Source: Sedimentisphaerales bacterium
GTDB taxonomy: Bacteria > Planctomycetota > Phycisphaerae > Sedimentisphaerales > Anaerobacaceae
Reading direction: 5' to 3'
Assembly (NCBI GenBank): GCA_016933985.1
Contig: JAFGTU010000161.1
Coordinates: 1-11,259 of the forward strand
Length of the DNA: 11,259 nucleotides
Shown here: positions 7,723-11,259 of the stretch, one piece after another
How positions within the stretch are numbered: position 1 is the first letter of the stretch
Layout of the letters: each line of letters starts with the position of its first letter
The notes under the pieces: generated by a model
The model's input: the letters and a program-made list of their open reading frames with translations, nothing else
Told to the model about the DNA's origin: nothing
Databases searched by the model: none
Translations under genes and position numbers: made by a program

Positions 7723-8538
7723 TCAGGCCTTCAGCTTCAGTTTGTTGACGAGCTGATGGGCTAGGCGGGTAGGCTCGGGCAGGCGGTATTTTGTTGCGCA
7801 GGCAAGGGTGATTCTGATAGCATCTTCGAGCAGGCACTTGTGGCCGACGGAGACAAAGACCGGCTTGACATTTGCGCGGGTTCTAAGCACCGCCCCGATA
7901 ATCTCGTTGCTCGCGGGTTGCTGCTCGCGGTTCGCCCGGCGTTTTGTGCCTGGGCTATCCGTTAATAGACTATACCGCCCCTTTTCTCTTGGTGGTTCAT
8001 CAAATTTGCCGATCAGCCTGCTCTTTGCGCATCCGATTGTGGGCTTATTAAAGAACAGGCCGAGATGCGCGGCCAAGCCGAGCCGACGCGGATGTGCGAT
8101 GCCCTGGCCGTCGATTATGAAGACGTCCGGCTGTTCTGCCAGTTTCTCCACCGCGGCAATGCAAACGGGCGCTTCACGAAAAGACAGCAGGCCGGGGATA
8201 TAAGGGAAGGTTACTTTTTGCACGGCGCTGGCTGTTTCGATTATTTCAAAGTCGCCGAAGTCGTGGCGCGGCCAGGCAGAGAATTCCCTCGCCGAGGGCA
8301 GGTTTGCGGGGGGGGCCGTTGGACCTGAGCGGGTATTCACGGGCTGGAAGCCCGTGCCACATTTCAGCACAATCACCGCGGCCAGGATCTTCTCGCCGTC
8401 CTTGCTGAAGGCGCAATCAATTCCCGCGACCGTTCCGGGCATCCTTTTGAGGGGAGTATGCACGACTTTGCAGGCCAGTTCTTCCTGCAGGTTTCTGGCT
8501 TGCTGATAAGATAGATTCCAGCTATGCAGATTTTTCAT
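7723..8538 (-). CDS. nfi: Endonuclease V with two in-frame insertions
   Basis: Endonuclease V nicks DNA (and in some organisms RNA) next to deoxyinosine, starting repair of deaminated adenine. The catalytic residues match those of Thermotoga maritima: Asp41 (VAGIDCAF), Glu122 (YIPGLLSFRE), Asp143 (IIDGQGIAHPR) and His261 (EPTRLAH). The conserved AKSRLIG and IGAVLRTR segments are also there. At 271 residues it is longer than the usual 210-230. Compared with T. maritima, the Asp41-Glu122 distance is 35 residues too long and Asp143-His261 is 14 too long. The first extra segment (about residues 60-100) contains GTGFQPV, translated from a palindromic repeat at 8338-8360. The second (about 195-210, SPGTKRRANREQQPAS) also coincides with hairpin-forming DNA. 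Both keep the reading frame and fall between core motifs, so the enzyme may still work. The gene runs opposite to its neighbours and has no clear Shine-Dalgarno. Confidence 0.93.
   Translation of the reverse strand: MKNLHSWNLSYQQARNLQEELACKVVHTPLKRMPGTVAGIDCAFSKDGEKILAAVIVLKCGTGFQPVNTRSGPTAPPANLPSAREFSAWPRHDFGDFEIIETASAVQKVTFPYIPGLLSFREAPVCIAAVEKLAEQPDVFIIDGQGIAHPRRLGLAAHLGLFFNKPTIGCAKSRLIGKFDEPPREKGRYSLLTDSPGTKRRANREQQPASNEIIGAVLRTRANVKPVFVSVGHKCLLEDAIRITLACATKYRLPEPTRLAHQLVNKLKLKA
7908..7955. repeat. Small duplication plus hairpin inside endonuclease V
   Basis: TGCTCGCGG occurs at 7908-7916 and again at 7922-7930. It is followed by a hairpin with arms GCCCGGC (7934-7940) and GCC-T-GGGC (7948-7955), pairing with one bulged T around the loop GTTTTGT. 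The segment coincides with the stretch of endonuclease V that has no counterpart in T. maritima endonuclease V. I read it as a small inserted or expanded repeat; the family is unknown. Confidence 0.45.
8338..8360 (+). repeat. Dispersed hairpin repeat within endonuclease V (8-bp stem, GGA loop)
   Basis: CACGGGCT (8338-8345), loop GGA and AGCCCGTG (8349-8356) form a perfect 8-bp stem, followed by CCAC. The same layout recurs three times at 10993-11103. Read on the minus strand it encodes GTGFQPV inside endonuclease V. The insertion around it also contains a run of eight G residues (8308-8315). Confidence 0.75.
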
Positions 8539-8598
8539 AGGGCACGAATATGAATACCAGAATTATCAGCCGATTGGAAGCCGCATTTGTGGGCGGAC

Positions 8599-8627
8599 TT
8601 TACAAACTGATTCCCGTGGGCTATACT
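8599..8627 (+). promoter_or_regulatory. Sigma-70-type promoter of metX-metW
   Basis: TTTACA (8599-8604) and TATACT (8622-8627) are separated by exactly 17 bp; each box differs from consensus at one position. Initiation 7-8 bases after the -10 box would fall near 8634-8635, only three or four bases before the metX ATG at 8638, and no Shine-Dalgarno lies between. The mRNA is predicted to be leaderless or nearly so. Confidence 0.65.
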
Positions 8628-8637
8628 TGTTCGCCTT

Positions 8638-10440
8638 ATGGCAAGGATTGACGAAAATTCGGTCGGCATTGTTGTGACCCGGACCATAAGGGTAGTGGAT
8701 GAGTCTGAGCCTCTGAAGCTGGTCAGCGGCAGGACTTTCGCCCCGATAGACGTCGCTTACGAGACCTACGGCGAGCTTAACGGCGCTGGTGATAACGCCA
8801 TATTGATCTGCCACGCGCTGAGCGGCGACGCCCACGTAACTGGCTATCACACAGCCGACGACGACAAGCCCGGTTGGTGGGATGTGATGGTCGGGCCGGG
8901 CAAAGGAATCGACACAAACAGGTACTTCGTTATATGCTCGAACACCCTCGGCGGATGCAGGGGGACTACAGGTCCATCTTCGATAAATCCGCGCGCCGGC
9001 AAGCCATACGGGCTTGATTTCCCCATTATTACCATTGGCGATATGGTCCGAGTCCAGAAGCTGCTGCTCGACAAGCTCGGAGTCAAGCAGCTTCTTGCCG
9101 TAATCGGCGGGTCGATCGGCGGGATGCAGGTGCTGCAGTGGGCAATCGAATACCCCGATTTTGTCAAAGCCGCCATTCCAATCGCCACGACTACCCATCT
9201 TGGCGCCCAGTCGATTGCTTTTGACGCTGTGGGGCGAAACGCAATTCTGGGCGATGCCAATTTCGCCGACGGTCAGTACCACGGCGGCCCCGGCCCCGAC
9301 AGAGGGCTTGCAATCGCTCGAATGATCGGCCACATAACCTACCTCTCCGAACAGGGCATGAGGGAAAAATTCGGAAGGCAACTTAGAAGCGCCGCAGAGT
9401 ACAGCTACGAATTCAACTCCGAATTCGCAGTCGAGACATACCTCGACCATCAGGGTCGCAGCTTCGTGGAGAGATTCGACGCCAACAGCTACCTCTACAT
9501 AACCAAGGCCGCCGACTATTTCGACCTCGCCAAAGAGTACGGATCCCTGCAGCGGGCCTTCGCAGGGGTCAAGTCCAGATTCCTGGTTGTCAGCTTTGCA
9601 AGCGACTGGCTGTTCACACCGCGGCAGTCCGCCGCCATGGTCGATGCGCTCACGGCAAATCGAAAAGACGTTAGTTACTGCAACATCGCTTCGCCTTACG
9701 GACATGATGCCTTTCTGCTGGAGCCGGAGACACTTGGAGCCTTCATCTGCTGCTTCCTGAAGGCCACCTACGACCCCGAGGGAGAAGGACAGCCGTGTTC
9801 ATGCTCCGGCGGGAAGGACCGTCTGCTCAGTGCTTTCGAACAGGCACACCGCGCCCGCGTGGACTACGAACTGATCGAGTCGCTCATAGAGCCGAAGAGC
9901 ACCGTCCTCGACATCGGCTGCGGCGATGGACTCCTCTTGGCGAATCTCATCACCGATAAGAGAATAAAGGGTGAAGGAATTGAGTTCGACCAGGACCACG
10001 TGCTTGACTGTATTTGCAGAGGCCTGCCCATTATCCAACACGACATCGAACAAGGACTGGAAAGTCATGCCGACAAGAGCTTCGACTATGTAATACTCTC
10101 GCAAACCGTGCAAACCGTGAAGAATCCCCAAAAGGTATTCGCCGAGCTGCTCCGCGTCGGCAAGAAGGTGATTGTCAGCTTCCCCAATTTCGCCCACTGG
10201 CGAAGCAGGGCGCATTTGTTTTTCAGGGGCAAGGCCCCGGTTACAAATCAGCTTCCGTTCGGCTGGCACGACTCCCCCAATATACATTTTCTTTCGCTGA
10301 GAGATTTCGATGAGTTTTGCCGCGAGCTGTCGGTGAAGGTTGAGAAAAGGATTCCGCTCTGCAAGAGACGGCTTCGCCCGGTGCAATTTATGCCGAATCT
10401 CTTTGCCGAGCAGGTGATTTACGTTACGAGCAAGGGCTGA
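8638..10440 (+). CDS. metX-metW: Fused homoserine O-acyltransferase MetX / methionine biosynthesis protein MetW
   Basis: Residues 1 to about 377 are MetX, an alpha/beta-hydrolase that activates homoserine by O-acylation (usually acetylation) on the way to methionine. It shows YETYGELN, the nucleophile Ser159 in GGSIGGMQ, Asp323 in FASDWLFTP and His356 in YGHDAF, a complete catalytic triad. A linker of about 20 residues (EGEGQPCSCSGGKD) leads to MetW, about residues 400-598. MetW has a class I SAM-methyltransferase fold with motif VLDIGCGDGLLL (423-434), then ILSQTVQTV, VSFPNFAHW and the WHDSPNIH segment typical of MetW. In many bacteria metX and metW are neighbouring genes, and MetW is thought to assist MetX; here they are one chain with no stop or frameshift between them. 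The ATG at 8638 gives an N-terminus (SVGIVVTRT) resembling other MetX proteins. Whether acetyl- or succinyl-CoA is used cannot be told from what I see. Confidence 0.95.
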   Translation: MARIDENSVGIVVTRTIRVVDESEPLKLVSGRTFAPIDVAYETYGELNGAGDNAILICHALSGDAHVTGYHTADDDKPGWWDVMVGPGKGIDTNRYFVICSNTLGGCRGTTGPSSINPRAGKPYGLDFPIITIGDMVRVQKLLLDKLGVKQLLAVIGGSIGGMQVLQWAIEYPDFVKAAIPIATTTHLGAQSIAFDAVGRNAILGDANFADGQYHGGPGPDRGLAIARMIGHITYLSEQGMREKFGRQLRSAAEYSYEFNSEFAVETYLDHQGRSFVERFDANSYLYITKAADYFDLAKEYGSLQRAFAGVKSRFLVVSFASDWLFTPRQSAAMVDALTANRKDVSYCNIASPYGHDAFLLEPETLGAFICCFLKATYDPEGEGQPCSCSGGKDRLLSAFEQAHRARVDYELIESLIEPKSTVLDIGCGDGLLLANLITDKRIKGEGIEFDQDHVLDCICRGLPIIQHDIEQGLESHADKSFDYVILSQTVQTVKNPQKVFAELLRVGKKVIVSFPNFAHWRSRAHLFFRGKAPVTNQLPFGWHDSPNIHFLSLRDFDEFCRELSVKVEKRIPLCKRRLRPVQFMPNLFAEQVIYVTSKG

Positions 10441-10454
10441 ACATGACCGGTCGT

Positions 10455-10488
10455 GAGCTTTTGCAAGCCGCGGTGTGCGCGGCTGCTC
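10455..10488. other. Stem-loop in the metX-metW / nikR spacer
   Basis: AGCCGCG (10466-10472) and CGCGGCT (10478-10484) form a perfect 7-bp GC-rich stem with loop GTGTG. GAGC (10455-10458) and GCTC (10485-10488) can extend it past a 7-nt bulge. There is no T-run after it, so it is not a standard terminator. It may separate the metX-metW and nikR messages or act in the nikR leader. The 84-bp spacer also holds an imperfect palindrome, CATGACCGGTCGTG (10442-10455). Confidence 0.4.
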
Positions 10489-10524
10489 GGGGCGGTCTGA
10501 AAAGAATTTTGAGGTGAAGCACAA

Positions 10525-10947
10525 ATGGATAAAGTCGAACGTATTGGCGTCTCGCTCGATAAGAGTCTCCTCGCAGAATTCGACAGCCTTATAGCCAAGC
10601 AGGGCTACGAGAGCCGCTCCGAGGCCATACGAGACCTCGTGCGTCAGCGTCTCAGCAGCGAGAGCCTCCTCAACGCGAAGGCCAATGCCGTCGCCGCGGT
10701 TTGTTTGGTTTACGACCACCACGCGACTATGGTCCCACAGAAGCTCATAGACCTCCAACACTCCCATCTGCTCCAGGCAATATCGTCGCTCCACGTTCAT
10801 CTCGACCGCCACGACTGCCTCGAAGTAATTGTTCTGCGAGGCCCCGTCGGACGAATCAACAAGGTCGCAGAGGGCCTGCTGAGTATGAAAGGCGTAAAGC
10901 TCGGAAAGATAAACCTCGTCGCATTAGACCCAAGTACCAAGTCCTGA
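10525..10947 (+). CDS. nikR: Nickel-responsive transcriptional regulator NikR
   Basis: NikR represses or activates nickel uptake and nickel-enzyme genes when it binds Ni(II). The 140-residue protein has an N-terminal ribbon-helix-helix DNA-binding domain (about 1-45, with RIGVSLDKSLL and YESRSEAIRDLVRQ). The C-terminal ACT-like metal-binding tetramerisation domain follows. All four high-affinity nickel ligands of E. coli NikR are present at a constant +3 offset: His79 (LQHSH), His90 and His92 (HVHLD), and Cys98 (HDCLE). GAGGTG at 10511-10516 is a good ribosome binding site, 8 bases from the ATG. No nickel transporter or nickel enzyme is in the window, so its targets are unknown. The gene follows metX-metW after 84 bp in the same direction; shared transcription is possible. 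Its coding strand is notably C-rich. Confidence 0.94.
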   Translation: MDKVERIGVSLDKSLLAEFDSLIAKQGYESRSEAIRDLVRQRLSSESLLNAKANAVAAVCLVYDHHATMVPQKLIDLQHSHLLQAISSLHVHLDRHDCLEVIVLRGPVGRINKVAEGLLSMKGVKLGKINLVALDPSTKS

Positions 10948-10992
10948 ACCTCTTTCATTCCTCCTATAAAGTGTATCAGAAGACGTTCTGCC

Positions 10993-11103
10993 GTGGCATG
11001 GGCATCTTGCCCATGCGTCACAGGGCCATCCTGGCCCTGCAATTGGCTTTTTTCCTGCCAGCGAACACTCTGGTGAAACGCACGGCCAGGATGGCCGTGC
11101 CAC
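10993..11103. repeat. Cluster of three dispersed 8-3-8 hairpin repeats
   Basis: Three perfect hairpins with 8-bp stems and 3-nt loops lie in the gene-free stretch between nikR and the tRNA: CATGGGCA-TCT-TGCCCATG (10997-11015), CAGGGCCA-TCC-TGGCCCTG (11021-11039) and CACGGCCA-GGA-TGGCCGTG (11081-11099). The outer edges GTGGCA (10993-10998) and TGCCAC (11098-11103) are inverted, so the first two copies read on the minus strand and the third on the plus strand. The 41 bp between the second and third hairpins (11040-11080) include a T6 run and no gene. Translations such as MGILPM and HGQDAHAT come from this DNA and are not proteins. Confidence 0.8.
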
Positions 11104-11168
11104 TTCTCATACACTTTCTTAGACGCACATGCCCGAGGCACCGAGCATCAAGATTCCGCAATTGGGGC

Positions 11169-11198
11169 TTGACAGCACGAATGATTTATGGTTCTAAT
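11169..11198 (+). promoter_or_regulatory. Sigma-70-type promoter of the tRNA-Val gene
   Basis: A perfect -35 TTGACA (11169-11174) and a -10 TCTAAT (11193-11198, five of six consensus bases) are separated by 18 bp. Initiation near 11205 would precede the first base of the tRNA (11211) by a few nucleotides, the expected arrangement for a tRNA promoter. Confidence 0.7.
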
Positions 11199-11210
11199 AC
11201 GAGTGGTTGC

Positions 11211-11259
11211 GGGCGATTAGCTCAGTTGGCTAGAGCGCACGGATCACACCCGTGAGGCC
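11211..11259 (+). tRNA. tRNA-Val (anticodon CAC), 3' end cut by the window
   Basis: From GGGCGAT (acceptor 5' strand, 11211-11217) the sequence gives TA, the D-arm GCTC-AGTTGGCTA-GAGC, and an anticodon arm CACGG/CCGTG. The 7-nt loop is ATCACAC, so U33 is followed by anticodon CAC, which reads the valine codon GUG. About 49 bases are present. The variable loop, T-arm and 3' acceptor strand (predicted to contain ATCGCCC) lie beyond the window. Confidence 0.92.

Noticed and set aside
8539..8598. Minus-strand promoter for endonuclease V
   Set aside because: Only poor -35/-10 pairs could be found (such as TTCCAA-N17-TATTCA), well below the quality of the metX and tRNA promoters.
8566..9705. A 379-residue minus-strand frame opposite metX
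   Set aside because: The opposite strand encodes MetX with all catalytic motifs; the minus frame has no recognisable domain and would cover the promoter region.
10466..10500. Intrinsic terminator for metX-metW
   Set aside because: The GC-rich stem is good, but the sequence after it is G-rich with no U-tract, so I list it only as a stem-loop.
10993..11103. CRISPR array
   Set aside because: The repeated units are palindromes of varying sequence without regular spacers, and no cas gene is present.
10797..11141. A 114-residue minus-strand frame with HGHPGRAF and HGQDAHAT
   Set aside because: These peptides come from the palindromic repeats and the rest is the shadow of nikR.
10701..11255. A 184-residue plus-strand frame overlapping nikR, the repeats and the tRNA
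   Set aside because: It is out of frame with a clear NikR and runs through the hairpin repeats into a tRNA; peptides such as MGILPM are repeat translations.

Overview
The window reads as a piece of a Gram-negative, lipid A-making chromosome, most likely from the Planctomycetota (Phycisphaerae / Sedimentisphaerales-like). This assignment is inference. It rests on an outer-membrane biogenesis operon containing an lpxC-fabZ fusion, and on short dispersed palindromes whose conceptual translations (GTGFQPV, MGILPM, HGQDAHAT) are familiar as repeat-derived peptides in Planctomycetota genomes.

Positions 1-7691 hold a run of seven plus-strand genes for building the outer membrane: bamA (5' end cut by the window), an OmpH/Skp periplasmic chaperone, lpxD, a fused lpxC-fabZ, lpxA, a Gfo/Idh/MocA-type NAD(P) oxidoreductase, and a cyclophilin-type peptidyl-prolyl isomerase with a lipoprotein-like signal. 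BamA inserts outer-membrane proteins, OmpH escorts them through the periplasm, and LpxA, LpxC and LpxD carry out the first acylation, deacetylation and second acylation of lipid A. FabZ makes fatty-acid chains in competition for the same hydroxyacyl-ACP. The oxidoreductase sits where UDP-sugar-modifying GnnA-type enzymes are found in some bacteria, but no aminotransferase partner is visible.

Positions 7723-8538 (minus strand) encode endonuclease V, with all four catalytic residues present but two extra in-frame segments, both built from palindromic DNA. A 99-bp divergent spacer follows. It contains a near-consensus sigma-70 promoter placed so close to the next start codon that the transcript should be essentially leaderless. 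That gene (8638-10440) is a single-chain fusion of MetX (homoserine O-acyltransferase) and MetW (SAM-dependent methyltransferase fold). A NikR nickel-responsive regulator with intact nickel ligands follows at 10525-10947.

The right end (10948-11210, 263 bp) has no gene. It holds a cluster of three 8-bp-stem/3-nt-loop hairpins of the same type as the one inside endonuclease V, then a strong sigma-70 promoter driving a tRNA-Val(CAC) gene that the window cuts off. Base composition changes near 8.6 kb: the plus strand is G-rich to the left and C-rich across metX-metW and nikR, although those genes run in the same direction as the lipid A operon.

I saw no CRISPR array, transposase, phage gene or defence system. 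The most distinctive items are the MetX-MetW fusion with its leaderless promoter, the covarying hairpin family that has entered the endonuclease V gene, and the oxidoreductase beside a divergent LpxA.
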